NCBI GenBank assembly: GCA_020186115.1 | Contig: WSYJ01000186.1 | Coordinates: 2,091,501 to 2,155,500 of the forward strand | Source of the DNA: Histomonas meleagridis | Taxonomy: Eukaryota; Parabasalia; Tritrichomonadida; Dientamoebidae | Length of the DNA: 64,000 nt | Reading direction: 5' to 3' | Shown here: positions 46,437 to 57,081 of the stretch, in pieces | Layout: each line of letters starts with the position of its first letter | How positions within the stretch are numbered: position 1 is the first letter of the stretch | Translations under genes and position numbers: made by a program | Notes under the pieces: generated by a model | Database searches by the model: none | Told to the model about the DNA's origin: nothing | Seen by the model: only the letters and a program-made list of their open reading frames with translations

Positions 46437-48218
46437 ATGGCAGAAGAAGACAACCTCTATTCTATTTTCAAGAATATTGCATCCGATGATTTAAATTCCA
46501 TTGTCAGCAATATCCCAACCCCAAGAGTTTTAACATTTTTAAAAAAAACATATCAATTCATCATGAGAGCTCTTCCACAAAAAACATTACAAAGTCTTAA
46601 TACAATGTTTGAAAAGATCATCTTTCTTGAAGATTTCAAACCACTTGAATCCTCAGGTATTGTTTGCTGCTTCTGTCTTGATGATCCAGAAGAAGCAAAA
46701 TATGTTTGCGAAAAATTCCAAACCATTCCCAACTACAACAAATTCCTTATAATGATTCCACGAATCAGCACACTTTGTCAAGAAATTGTTGAAAGATCAG
46801 GAATCAAACTTCAATTACTTGAATACCATCTAGAGATTATTCCACTTGATAGTTTTAATTTCATAGTCCCATCACCCAAATGTTTTAGTCATTGTTTTGT
46901 TGAAGATGACATTAGTGATGTATATACAATTGCCAGATCTTTACTTAAACTTGAGCTTATCAATGGTGTTCCATCACGAGTATTCACAGCTGGTGATATC
47001 TCATCACGCGTATATACCTTAGTTGAAGAATTTAAGTCACAAGTCGGACCAGCATTTCTTCAATCAGATCCACAAATCCATGAAATGTTCATTGTAGATC
47101 GAACCGTTGATCTTCTTACTCCACTTTTAACCCAATTCTACTATGGCGGTTTTCTTGATGATAAATATGAAATAAATTTCGGTTTTATGAATTTACCAGA
47201 TGGCGTTGTCCTTAAACGTGGTGGCAAGACAGTCAAAGAGACATTACTCGCCGACGCCGAAGACGAAGTATTCGCCGAGATTCGAAGTATGTCATGCACT
47301 GATGCGGGAAACCGTTTACGCGATCTTATGAATGAAATGCAAACCATCAAAGAAAAGATGACAAACACAACAGGAACGAGCCAATGGACAGTTCATGCCA
47401 AGCGTGCCAAGAAACTCAATGAACTTGCTCCATTTGTTGATATGCATTTTGATATTCTTGAAAAATTATTACAAATGCATCGGTACATGAAGCCAATGAT
47501 GAACTATGAGTATGCATTAATGTTAAGGGAAGATCCAGACACAACATTATTAAAGCGTCTCATTAATAGTAATGATGAGTCTGATGCATTACGACTATTA
47601 TGTTTAACAAGCGTAATCTCACGTGGGGTACCATCATCCGTATTATCAGATACGCAAAATAGATTGATATCAAAATATGGAACAGCTATAGTCAAAGATT
47701 TAATTAATTTGGGTAACGCTGGTTTACTTGTGAATGAACAATCATTGTTTGAAAAGTCGAAATATCCAAAGTTCCAAACTTTGGATGAAACATTGAAATT
47801 AGTTTTCCAAGAACCACAAATTATTAAAGATGAAAATGGTACCATAGAACATACTGATGTGGAAAGTGGATATGATACTTATGTACCTATCTTACTTCGA
47901 TTGGTCCAAGCAGGAATTAGTGGCAAGTGGGAAAAGGGCACCCCAGTTGAAAAGCTGATGTGTCAAATGGGGGTGGACCATCAAATTCACGGCCAAGAGT
48001 GGGTTAGAAAAGTGACAGCTGAAGGGTTGGCACCTAAACGTATCCTGGTTTTTGTGATTGGTGGAGTTACCGCTACTGAAGTAATGTTACTTCATCAAAT
48101 GGGTAAAATTATATTTAAGGGCGAGGTGGATATCCATGTCGGAAGTACAAATATTACAACTGGTAAGAAATTGATTAACCAAGTTTGCCCGACTATCGCT
48201 AAAGGAGCACCTAAATAA
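46437..48218 (+). CDS. VPS33: Vps33-like Sec1/Munc18 protein
   Basis: This 593-residue SM-family protein, in the HOPS/CORVET tethering complexes, chaperones SNARE assembly at late endosomes or lysosomes. MFIVDRTVDLLTPLLTQFYYGGFLDD (about 220-245) is the hallmark IDRxVDLLTPL-TQLTYEGLLDE segment of Vps33. AGDISSRVYTLVEEFKSQVG, LLRLLCLTSVISRGVPS and the C-terminal KRILVFVIGGVTATEVMLLHQ complete domains 2 and 3. Length is as expected (about 600). The first ATG matches the family N-terminus. The stop is TAAA. It converges with NAC alpha, only 35 bp apart. Confidence 0.92.
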   Translation: MAEEDNLYSIFKNIASDDLNSIVSNIPTPRVLTFLKKTYQFIMRALPQKTLQSLNTMFEKIIFLEDFKPLESSGIVCCFCLDDPEEAKYVCEKFQTIPNYNKFLIMIPRISTLCQEIVERSGIKLQLLEYHLEIIPLDSFNFIVPSPKCFSHCFVEDDISDVYTIARSLLKLELINGVPSRVFTAGDISSRVYTLVEEFKSQVGPAFLQSDPQIHEMFIVDRTVDLLTPLLTQFYYGGFLDDKYEINFGFMNLPDGVVLKRGGKTVKETLLADAEDEVFAEIRSMSCTDAGNRLRDLMNEMQTIKEKMTNTTGTSQWTVHAKRAKKLNELAPFVDMHFDILEKLLQMHRYMKPMMNYEYALMLREDPDTTLLKRLINSNDESDALRLLCLTSVISRGVPSSVLSDTQNRLISKYGTAIVKDLINLGNAGLLVNEQSLFEKSKYPKFQTLDETLKLVFQEPQIIKDENGTIEHTDVESGYDTYVPILLRLVQAGISGKWEKGTPVEKLMCQMGVDHQIHGQEWVRKVTAEGLAPKRILVFVIGGVTATEVMLLHQMGKIIFKGEVDIHVGSTNITTGKKLINQVCPTIAKGAPK

Positions 48219-48253
48219 ACAGAAAAAAATTGGAATATGTTTTGTTGTGGCGT

Positions 48254-48817
48254 TTACAAGGCCAAGTTCATGACGGCTGTGACTAAATCTCCATCGGCAT
48301 CACGGAGAGCTTGAACAGCACGTGCACGAGAAACATTGGATTGTTGCATGATTGTGTTGATATCTTCTTCCTTAAGACCTGTGGCATCAACTTCACCTTC
48401 TTGTTCATCTTCAACAACAGTGGCAGCTGGTTCGGCTGGAGCAGCTTCTTGTGCAGCAGCAGAGCTTCTAAGTTGTTCAACAGCCTTTGCACCTGGGTCT
48501 TGCATTTGTGGTTCACCAAAAACAATATAAACATCATCAATGAAATAAACATCTGGTGAAGCAAATGTCCACATGATTTGGGCACCTTTCCTCATCATAA
48601 CAGTGGATACTTTTTCAAGTGGTTTAAGGTTATGCTTAAGGAGAGCTTCCTTCATCTTTTTTTCTGCACGAGATACTTTGCGTGGAGCAGGTGCTGGTGT
48701 TTCTTCTGGTTTTGTTTCTTCGGTTTTTTCTTCTTCCTTTACTTCTTCAACCTTGTCTTCTGGTTTGGTTTCTTCAACCTTGTTTTCAACTGGAGCAGTA
48801 GTTTCTTTTTCAGCCAT
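48254..48817 (-). CDS. NACA: Nascent polypeptide-associated complex subunit alpha
   Basis: This 187-residue ribosome-associated chaperone subunit has an acidic/Pro N-terminus (about 1-45, KVEEVKEEEKTEETKPEE), a NAC domain (about 50-115: RAEKKMKEALLKHNLKPLEKVSTVMMRKG, then VYFIDDVYIVFGEPQMQD) and a UBA at the C-terminus (DINTIMQQSNVSRARAVQALRDADGDLVTAVMNL). The ATG at 48817 gives MAEKETT; the frame open to 48844 starts only with GTG. A GAGTGACCAATGGTCA stretch, an imperfect palindrome, lies 10-30 nt upstream. Confidence 0.93.
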   Translation of the reverse strand: MAEKETTAPVENKVEETKPEDKVEEVKEEEKTEETKPEETPAPAPRKVSRAEKKMKEALLKHNLKPLEKVSTVMMRKGAQIMWTFASPDVYFIDDVYIVFGEPQMQDPGAKAVEQLRSSAAAQEAAPAEPAATVVEDEQEGEVDATGLKEEDINTIMQQSNVSRARAVQALRDADGDLVTAVMNLAL

Positions 48818-49239
48818 TACCAAAAAGGTCTGACCATTGGTCACTCAAAATTTCCCTTTTTGGGGCAATTTAATAAAGAAATGTTATCTGAAAATACATT
48901 ACAAAAAAACAATTGCTTTGTGTATTCTTTAAAATTGAACAATCCCTGCTTAAACAGAGAAATTAAAATAAATTATTGTTTGGTGTAGTGGTAATTATGA
49001 ATGAAATAATCAATGTAGGCTGAATTTTTGATGTTTTTTTAACTTACATCAATGATGCTATTTTCTAAAAAATAATATTTTTTCATAAAATGTTGGTAAA
49101 CAAATTTATTTAATAATCTGAAATTTTATTTCGGATTTATACTTCAAGAAAATCCTGGAGTATTCGGCCGTTTAAAACACGTTAATTATTTTTTTATCTT
49201 AACGTGCTCAATTTTGGTCAAATAAACGGATGAAAATTT
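48818..49239. other. Divergent intergenic region, NAC alpha / SNARE
   Basis: This holds the promoters of both neighbours: the imperfect palindrome TGACCATTGGTCA near 48830-48842 on the NAC side; and TTAACGTGCTCAATTTTGG plus AAACGG on the SNARE side. No gene was seen. Confidence 0.5.
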
Positions 49240-49554
49240 ATGTATGGAAATAGTGGCTTACCCCCAGGATCTTCTCTCCTTGATAATAAAGTCAGTGAAT
49301 CTCAGTCGCTTATGCATTCTTTAAGAAAAACAGATGATGCTATCCAAACAGCAAACTTAGTTACAGAAAGATTAAATAATCAGATGAGTCATTTAAGGAA
49401 TTCAAACAGCAGATTGAGTGAAATCATTTCAACTGTTCCTGTTATTGGAAATTTGACTTCAAAAATAGAAGTTAGAAGAAGAAGAGATCGTTTGATTCTA
49501 GTAGGACTTATAGGATTTTTAATGTTTTTCTGTGTTTGGTATTTATTCGGTTAA
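49240..49554 (+). CDS. Qb-type SNARE (Vti1/Gos-like)
   Basis: This 104-residue tail-anchored protein has a SNARE helix at about 15-75 with LLDNKVSESQSLMHSLRKTD, then LVTERLNNQMSHLRNSNSRLSEI. NNQMSHL aligns with the zero-layer EQRDQL of Vti1/Gos1/Bos1-type SNAREs, so Gln is retained. A basic RRRRDR stop precedes a single membrane helix (about 84-103) at the very C-terminus. It lacks the N-terminal Habc domain of full-length Qb SNAREs. It probably acts in Golgi or endosome fusion. The stop is TAAA. Confidence 0.72.
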   Translation: MYGNSGLPPGSSLLDNKVSESQSLMHSLRKTDDAIQTANLVTERLNNQMSHLRNSNSRLSEIISTVPVIGNLTSKIEVRRRRDRLILVGLIGFLMFFCVWYLFG

Positions 49555-49950
49555 ATATAGTTGAACGTTTTATACAATTGATATATATTTATAAATAAAA
49601 AATATTTTTTTAAATGCTTAGCAACACTTGGAGTTTTGTATTTACGTTGTTAAACTTGCTTTATGTGATCTGTTTATTTCATAATTCATAACAGTTATCA
49701 TTTTCATTAAAATTTAATTGATATATTAATTAATATAATCTATGAGAAATTTTAAATCAACAAATATAACACACCTACCACTAAAACTAACTAAAAAAGC
49801 ATTGCTCAATTTGGATAGAATTCCAAAATAATCAATTATTGTCGTTAATTCACTTTACTCAAATTTCCAGTTGTCCATTCAAATTACAATCGGCCGTTTG
49901 TTCGATGACATGACTTTTTGACCAAATTTTAATCATTTCTACATAAAAAA
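49555..49950. other. Intergenic region with initiator before locus B
   Basis: AT-rich spacer. TCATTTCT at 49933-49940 is an initiator-like element about 10 nt before the DUF3447-B ATG. CAATCGGCCGTTTG near 49890 contains a CCGTT element. No gene was seen. Confidence 0.5.
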
Positions 49951-51991
49951 ATGGAAAATGAGCAAAAAAAGACTATTCAACAAAATGAGTTGGAAACACT
50001 TAAATTGATTAAGCAGAGCATTTTTGGGATGAACAAAGAAAATTTTTCTCAATCAACAAATTTAATAATTTCCAAATTTGATACTAATTTTCCAATATCT
50101 TTTAACACAATTATCAGCCAAATGGTATACATAGCTTTTGTGATAAAAAGGCACGATTCTGACATATATTTAAATTTTCTAAACGAAATAGAAATATTTG
50201 AAGAAAAAAATCATATCGAATCAAAAATTATTGAAGCATTTACTCAATTTATAATTAAAAAATATTCACAAGAATCATATTATCTTCTTGATTGTCTGAT
50301 TCAACGTGGTTTACTTGAATCAAGTATAATCAAAAACATTTTAAAAACGAAAGCATTTTTTATCCATTATTTATCAGAAGAAGAACTCGAAAAATTATCA
50401 AAGAGCGGACTATCATTTTATGAAGGTTTTATGTATCTAATCAGTGAGAACATTGATGAAATCAAAAAGAATAATTTTGCACTTCATAAACAATTAATTG
50501 CGGAAGGAGTTAACACAAATGAAATTGCTAAAATAATTCGAAATGATGAAATAGAAAAACTCCAAGAAATATCATCACAAGAAAATTTCGATTTTAATCA
50601 AAAAATTGAACCATCACTTTATGAAAGATGTAACTTTGTTAATAAAGAAAATGTTACATTAATTGATTATGCAGCATTTTTTGGATCTGTTAAATGCTTT
50701 AAACATTTACTTATGAATGGTGCAAATGTAATAAACACAGGCAAATATGCAGTTGCAAGCGGAAATGAAGAAATTATTCATTTATGTGAACAAAATCATT
50801 CATCATTTAAAAAAACATATTCAACAGCTATTAAATTCCATAAAAATGATATTTTTAAATATCTTTATGAAAATAAACTTGAACAAATCAATAACTTTAA
50901 TATAATTATCATGAAATGCTTTTTATATCATAATTATGAAGCTTTTTCATATTTAGTTGAAGAAGGAATGAAAATTAATGATGATATTATAAACGAATCA
51001 GCTAAAATTGGAAACTTATTACTTATCAAACATTTCCTTAAAGAAAATGAACTTCCAAAAAATATTTTAATATTTTCAGCTCAATCAGGAAACGTTGAAC
51101 TTGTGAAATATATTTTAGATAAAGGAATTGATATTAATTATAAAATTATTATTTTATTTTGTTTGAAATTTATTTTAAGCATTTTATTTTCTAAATTATT
51201 ATTCGGGAATTATTTAAATATTTTTATACTGCATTAATTAATGCTTCTTTATATGGTCGTATTAATCTAGTTAAATTCCTTCTTGACCAAAAAGGAATTG
51301 ATATAAATGCAAAAAATTTATATTTGTTTTATTTAATATTTATTTTTATGTTTTAATATTTGCAAATATATTTTAATATTTGATCAAATAGTTTGAAACT
51401 GCACTTTTTTTAGCAGCTGTATATGGTTACATCGAAATAGTTAAACTACTTCTTGAACAAAAAGATATAGATATTAATGCTAAAGATATTTATTTATATT
51501 ATATTATGTTTATTTAAAGAATAAAATATTTGAAAATAAGATTTGGATTTTTCTAAAACTATTTTCCACTGCACTTATAAAATCATCACAATTTGGTAAA
51601 ACAAAAATAGTTAAATTACTTCTTGAACAAAAAGGAATTGATATTAATGCTAAAGATAATATTTATTTGATATGTTATTGATTTATTATTGTAATTTGAA
51701 GTTTGTTAATAATATTTGGAAATAATTTATTTTGTTTTGTACAGCACTTATTGCGGCTTCTAAAAATGGACATCCGAAAATAGTTAAATTACTTCTTGAG
51801 CAAAAAGGAATTAATGTCAATGCTAAGGATATTTATTACTTTTAGTTAATGTCTATTTTATTAAATTGATGTTTCATATTAATATTTGGAAATTGTTTAA
51901 ATTATTTAAAACAGCACTAAACATGGCATATTTGTGGGATAATGTTGAAATATTCAAATTATTAAAAGACTATGCAAATAATGTTCATTGA
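49951..51991 (+). CDS. DUF3447/ankyrin locus B with spacer array
   Basis: The uninterrupted head covers residues 1 to about 398: a helical N-terminus (ESLETLKLIKQ-like, NLIISKFDTNFPISFNTII), EGVNTNEIAKIIRNDEIEKLQE, SLYERCNFVNKENVTLIDYA, and ankyrin-like units up to VELVKYILDKGIDINYK. From 51145 single ankyrin repeats alternate with frame-breaking 86-nt spacers: ALFLAAVYGYIEIVKLLLEQ, ALIKSSQFGKTKIVKLLLEQ, ALIAASKNGHPKIVKLLLEQ. A final unit, ALNMAYLWDNVEIFKLLKDY, ends in TGA at 51989-51991. The first spacer happens to be open, so the simple frame ends at 51237. Full product or decayed array is undecided. Confidence 0.6.
51145..51913 (+). repeat. 170-bp ankyrin repeat/spacer array B
   Basis: Spacers lie at 51145-51230, 51315-51400 and 51485-51570 (86 nt), 51655-51743 (89 nt) and 51828-51913 (86 nt). 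The 84-nt repeats start at 51231, 51401, 51571 and 51744; the terminal 78-nt unit with stop starts at 51914. Spacer sequences are as diverged from each other as from array A, sharing TATTTGGAAAT-type and terminal (A/T)ACA or ACT elements. Confidence 0.95.
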
Positions 51992-52144
51992 TATCTCAAA
52001 AGGATCTGTTAATTAATAAACAAAAAAATTAACAAAAGTCGAGTTTTTATCTCTGAATTCATTAGGTGGAAATTAAATTATTTTCCTATTAATGTGTATA
52101 GATAATAAAATGATTTGGAAGCCAGTGGGCTTGTCTGTTCGTAA

Positions 52145-52920
52145 ATGAATACATGTGAGGAAAAGTTTATTTTTGGTAAATTTGCATCACAAAAAAAAAT
52201 TATTAAATAATTATAAACAGACTTAGTCAATTTAATGCCTTTTTTTCTGTTTTGATTGCAGAAGAAGATCTTGCAAAAATCGGCTTTACAAAGCAAGAAT
52301 TTGAAGAAATCCCTAAAGATGAGCAACTGGATATTTTAAGAGCAAGATTTGAATCATTACAAATTCCTTTACCAAATTATATATTGAAAGCTTTTTCTAA
52401 TGAAAATTTTCATGGAATTGTTTCTTCTCAAAGATTACAAAACATCCCTCCATTTCCTGGTCCTGTCACAAAGTCAAAAAAGTTTACGATTTCATTAGAA
52501 AATGTCAGAAAAGATCTTGACGATGAAACAGTTGCCTCAAATCGTGGCATATCTCTAGGGGAACTAAATTCTAGAAGGAAAAATCTTGTTTTTCATTTAA
52601 ATCCAAACATTGTTACATCAGAATATGAGCAATATATCCATCAAAAATTCGAGGAAATTAACATAGACACAGAGTCTGGTATTCTTGTCTCAATTATTTT
52701 ACCAAATGGAGATCGAATCACCAGATTATTTCCACCAGATGCAGAAGGCGAAATTGTTTATTATTGGTGTGCAACTGATAGATCTATGGTGGAAGATGGA
52801 AACTATATAGGTTCATTCATTCTTGTTCTTGCAGATGGCCAAGAACTCTTTCCGAGTGTTTCACTTGGCGATCAAATCAAGAAACCAGAAGTTCTTTTTA
52901 ACACACGCGTTCTTAAGTAA
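52145..52920 (+). CDS. UBX-domain-like protein, probable 86-nt intron
   Basis: The frame from 52252 has no ATG for over 160 codons, yet looks coding from EEDLAKIGFTKQEF onward. A first exon 52145-52175 (MNTCEEKFIF plus one base), an intron 52176-52261 (GTAAAT ... TTTTGATTGCAG with a polypyrimidine tract) and exon 2 from 52262 join in frame to give 229 residues. The C-terminal 80 residues (GILVSIILPNGDRITRLFPPD ... IKKPEVLFNTRVLK) resemble a UBX/ubiquitin-like fold that docks on Cdc48/p97. The intron lacks the trichomonad ACTAACACACAG end, so it is a proposal. The stop is TAAA. Confidence 0.5.
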
Positions 52921-53589
52921 ACATTTTGTTATTTTTTTAAAAAAAAGATACAACATAAAATATAATCACGTAAAAACGAAATAAATAATTTATTTGAAGA
53001 AGAAGATGACAATGATAAACTTAAATATAGTATAATGACAAATTGAATAATTTCAGGTGATAATGTTGGTGAAAACTTTAAAGTAATGTATGAAACACCT
53101 TAAAAAAAGTAAATAGATTATGTGTTGTTCAATTTGAATGCAAGAAAATCAATAAAATCTTTACATATCAACATAACAGCATAAATGATTACTAATAAAT
53201 TAAAAAAAGTTAGCAAAGGCCTTGATGATGGACAAACAAAAAGAGATGAAACAATAATTTAATTTAAAAACAAATTTCATACATCACAAATGAATATAAC
53301 ACTGCAGTGACTTCCAACAACAATTTCAAGTTATCTGATATGTTCATCTGCAGTGACAACACTGAAATTGTTTAGACATTTACCAAATTGTGAACAAATT
53401 ACAAAAATATTTTATTATTTTAACAATAATAATGCGATGAACCATTTCCACAAAATTTGTTGTCATTTCCAAACCGTTAAAGTCCGATACAATTGAATGT
53501 CTAACAGCTTATCGTTAAACACCTGAATTTTATGAAGTTTACTTATTATCGTCAAAACCATTTCCCCAGTGAAAAAGCTGTAAAAATCG
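52921..53589. other. Intergenic region
   Basis: AT-rich. Near 53300-53375 there is a pair of short repeats: CTGCAGTGAC occurs twice as a direct repeat, and AACAATTTCA / TGAAATTGTT form an inverted pair. No gene was seen. Confidence 0.5.
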
Positions 53590-56205
53590 ATGTCACAGCT
53601 TGATGCGCTCCTTATGGAGCTTAACAACACAGCAGGCGCAACGTCAAACAAATCTGCGCCAAGCGAACTTGGGTCTCTTTTACAAACGTTAAGTGCTCCA
53701 AAAATAGAATCTCCGCCACCAAATTCATTAGCATCTCTTGTTAACACCCCGGTTAGCATAAGCAGCACATCATACTCAGCGGAGCCTGTTGAGTTACCAC
53801 AAATGGAAACAATAATTCCAGATTCACTTGCAGAATATCGACCATCACCAATTAAATTACTTCCTACGAAGCCATCGCCAATGATATTTGGATTCACTGG
53901 ATTTCTAAGACATCAAGATCCATTTTCAAAGGAATATAATGGCGAAAAAGAAATAACAGTTATATCCGAAGAATCCAAACCAACCAAATATGACTGTGAT
54001 CCGGGTCCAATTATTCATCCTGACATTAGTCGAAAGATCCAATATTCAGAGCATATTTTCCAGAAGTTTTCATCAACCCAAACATATGATGAAAACATCA
54101 ATGGTAATTTGCAAGATTTCATCAAGTCCTTAGCCCCGTATAGTGTTCTTCAGATTCCTACGGGTGAATATGATGCATTTAAAGTTCAAAATCCAATACA
54201 TATTATTGGTATTGGTAAAGTTAAAATATACACAAATAAGATTTCCGAAGCATTGTTATCACTTTCGCCAGAAGCGATATTTGAAAACATCAAATTTGTT
54301 GCCAAAGAACATCGATATAATGCGGCAACGGTATCCAATTCTAATGTCCGATTTATCAACTGTAAATTTAGTGGCGGCGCTACAGCAGCACTTAGTGTTG
54401 AAGGGAAATCATTTGTAGAGATTAAAGATTGTAAATTTAAGAAAGGACAAACAGCGTGTATTCTTGCACAAGACACAGTAACTGTTAATTGTAATGATAG
54501 TACACTTACTGATAGTGAACAATTTGGGTTTATAGTTCAAGGATATGCAAAATGTGTAATCACAAATTGTACAATTACTGACAATTTAAAGGCCGGAGTT
54601 TGTATCAGTGAACGTTCTAATGTCACTGTAACAGGTTCTACTATTTCCAAGAATAAGATTTTGGGAATTGAAATATCATCAAAAGGTGATAATGTTTTCC
54701 TTGAAAATAATGTCATTAAAGAGAATGGCAAAGTTGGAGTGTTAGTAATTTCTCACTCTAAGGTTACATTAGTTGGAAATAGTTTTGTTAATCATGAACG
54801 AACATGTCTTGATGTCAAAGCATCACGCGTCATAATGAATTCTAATAAGTTCAGTAATGCCCCAGAGAATGCATTAGTTTGTTTAACTGAATATGCATCT
54901 GCTTATTCTGATGGAGATTCATTTTCAGGTCAATGTAGAACAGGAGTAGCATCTGTAGGAGGATCATTATTTGTAGGTCGAAACGATACCTTTTCAGATC
55001 TCTCCATCTGTGGGGTCTTAAGTTATATGAAAGGAAATGTTCAATTACAAAAGTGTGAATTCACTCACATCAAAGGTCCATCGTTACAAATCAGAGAAAA
55101 TTCAGTACTTCAAATTCGGGATTGTAAACTTTACAAATCCGGGCCACCCCTACTTTACATTGGTAATAATGTCCGAGGTTCTGCTACTAATTGTATCTTC
55201 ACAGAATGTGATGCAGGTGCAATAGATATCGGGGAAGATATCACAGATTTTATTTTTGAAAATTGCACAATATCTAATTCCAAATATGGAATTAAAATCC
55301 ATGGAAATACAAGTCCTGTATTCAAGGACTGTAAGATTAATGGAAATTCATTCATGGGTATCGAAATTACAAGTGAAGCCAAACCTAAATTTGAATATTG
55401 TCAATTTAATAAGTCTGAAGGAGCTGGTTGTACAGTCTTTAAGAACTCAAATCCTGAATTTTTAGGCTGTAGTTTTGACAATAACTCCAAACAAGGCCTT
55501 AGTATTCAAGAATCTACAAGTACATTAACCAATTGTCGGTTATCTGAGAATGGTGCCATTGGTTTAGTAATTGCCGAATCCTCGAAAGTTTCATTAGATA
55601 GTTGTCTTATCTCTAAAAATAACATTGGTGTTAATGTCATTGGACTTAGTACCAAAGCCACATTTAATGAATGTCAAATCATTGATCAACAACAATCCAA
55701 TGGAATGTATGTCATTGATAGTTCTAAAGCCAAATTAACCAAATGTGAGTTACGAGGTAATAATGGCGTCCACATCGAAGCACGAAAGTCAGGAATCATT
55801 AAAGTAACTGATTCAGATTTGAGTCACTCCATCAAAGGCGCATCAATCATCATTTCTGACAGTGGCATCGTTAACATCAAAAACAGTAACGTTCACGACG
55901 AAGAAAAGGCGGCAATTATAGTGAACGATAATGGGGTATTGAATGCTTGTAACACTCGATTTAATGATTGTGGTATTTGTGGTATATGTTTGATGCCTTT
56001 GAGTACATATAAGATAGAAAATTGTACGTTCAAAAGTAATACTTCAGGTATATGCGTAAAAGGTGGAACTGGTTCAATAGAGGAATGCGATATAACGGAT
56101 AATAGGAAATACGGAATAGAAATCGATCAGGACGCAGACCCAAAGATATCGAGCATAAACTATATGAACAATGGATCGGGCGACTGCTATAAGAAAAGCG
56201 TCTAA
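53590..56205 (+). CDS. Right-handed parallel beta-helix protein
   Basis: The 871-residue product has about 150 N-terminal residues of Ser/Pro-rich, probably disordered sequence. From about 180 to the end it carries some 25-30 PbH1/CASH-type coils of 22-24 residues, such as AKCVITNCTITDNLKAGVCI, SNVTVTGSTISKNKILGIEI, VSLDSCLISKNNIGVNVI, and YKIENCTFKSNTSGICVKGG. The pattern is closest to FBXO10/FBXO11-like beta-helices, but no F-box is seen. There is no signal peptide, so it is probably intracellular, perhaps a scaffold or ubiquitin-ligase substrate receptor. It reads openly without internal breaks. The stop is TAAA. Confidence 0.85.
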   Translation: MSQLDALLMELNNTAGATSNKSAPSELGSLLQTLSAPKIESPPPNSLASLVNTPVSISSTSYSAEPVELPQMETIIPDSLAEYRPSPIKLLPTKPSPMIFGFTGFLRHQDPFSKEYNGEKEITVISEESKPTKYDCDPGPIIHPDISRKIQYSEHIFQKFSSTQTYDENINGNLQDFIKSLAPYSVLQIPTGEYDAFKVQNPIHIIGIGKVKIYTNKISEALLSLSPEAIFENIKFVAKEHRYNAATVSNSNVRFINCKFSGGATAALSVEGKSFVEIKDCKFKKGQTACILAQDTVTVNCNDSTLTDSEQFGFIVQGYAKCVITNCTITDNLKAGVCISERSNVTVTGSTISKNKILGIEISSKGDNVFLENNVIKENGKVGVLVISHSKVTLVGNSFVNHERTCLDVKASRVIMNSNKFSNAPENALVCLTEYASAYSDGDSFSGQCRTGVASVGGSLFVGRNDTFSDLSICGVLSYMKGNVQLQKCEFTHIKGPSLQIRENSVLQIRDCKLYKSGPPLLYIGNNVRGSATNCIFTECDAGAIDIGEDITDFIFENCTISNSKYGIKIHGNTSPVFKDCKINGNSFMGIEITSEAKPKFEYCQFNKSEGAGCTVFKNSNPEFLGCSFDNNSKQGLSIQESTSTLTNCRLSENGAIGLVIAESSKVSLDSCLISKNNIGVNVIGLSTKATFNECQIIDQQQSNGMYVIDSSKAKLTKCELRGNNGVHIEARKSGIIKVTDSDLSHSIKGASIIISDSGIVNIKNSNVHDEEKAAIIVNDNGVLNACNTRFNDCGICGICLMPLSTYKIENCTFKSNTSGICVKGGTGSIEECDITDNRKYGIEIDQDADPKISSINYMNNGSGDCYKKSV

Positions 56206-56441
56206 AAGTTGGATAACTTAATTCTGGAATTTTTAATTGGAGGATATTTTAAATGTGTAAATGAGTTACGTGATAGAAACACATCAAATGATGAATTTTG
56301 TGGATGAGTCTGATGACGATTATTGGAATTTTTTAATTTGTATTGCGAAATATCGAATTGTTGTTACAGTGAGGAAAAATGTACACTTTTTAGAGAAAAT
56401 CATATTGTGGACATTTTAAATGAATATGGTTTAATGCATTA
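56206..56441. other. Intergenic region
   Basis: Short AT-rich interval between the beta-helix gene and the recognisable start of the BspA-like relic. The relic may extend into it, but no repeat is readable. Confidence 0.4.
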
Positions 56442-57081
56442 ATGGGAGGAGGTGCCTTTCGGCAATGTACAATCCTACACAAAAGTATTTAAAAATAATA
56501 CAAAATATTCAAATTATATAAAGACATATAATGTAATAAAGACATATCAGAAATTGCATGTTATTCAAGCAAGAAAAAAGGTAAATCATTTGTAATTACA
56601 AACACGATAACAAATATTGGAAACTATGCATCTGAAAGATGTTCAAATTTAAACTCAATTATCATTCAAGATAGTCTATCTTCAATGGTGCATTCTATGG
56701 ATGAAGTAACACCAAATGAATTGAATAATTATCTCATTCTCTATCACTATTTCACAATCTTTCTCACACATTATTTCCCAGTATAATTCTTTCACCCTCA
56801 CAATGGTTGGCTCCGATAATATACATAACTACTGACTTTATATATTATGATCACTTGCATTTTTTTTTAACGACATCTCTAAATCTAATATATAATTTCT
56901 TTTCAATACATACAACGTCACAATACCCAGGAAGCAATCTACCCATAGAAGCTATTATTGGAATTGCTTGTACCGTATTATCCTAAATTTAATCACAATT
57001 GGTATCATCATATTTTTTGTTAGGCTCAATAATGCACCGATGCAGACAGCTGGAGAAGAGATCAATACGTCATTTTACTGA
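56442..57081 (+). pseudogene. BspA-like leucine-rich-repeat surface protein relic
   Basis: Several broken frames together read as the end of a BspA-type protein. MGGGAFRQCTILHKSI (56442 on) and, in another frame, ITNTITNIGNYASERCSNLN then SIIIQDSL (about 56595-56680) match the TreponemaLRR/LRR_5 pattern (I-IP-SVTSIG-YAF--CS-LTSI-IPDS). Further on, IEAIIGIACTVLS (to about 56983) and, after a frameshift, ITIGIIIFFVRLNNAPMQTA (to 57081, TGA) form a split membrane helix and short cytoplasmic tail, the standard C-terminal layout of trichomonad BspA proteins. Stops and at least two frameshifts mark it as dead. Confidence 0.65.
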
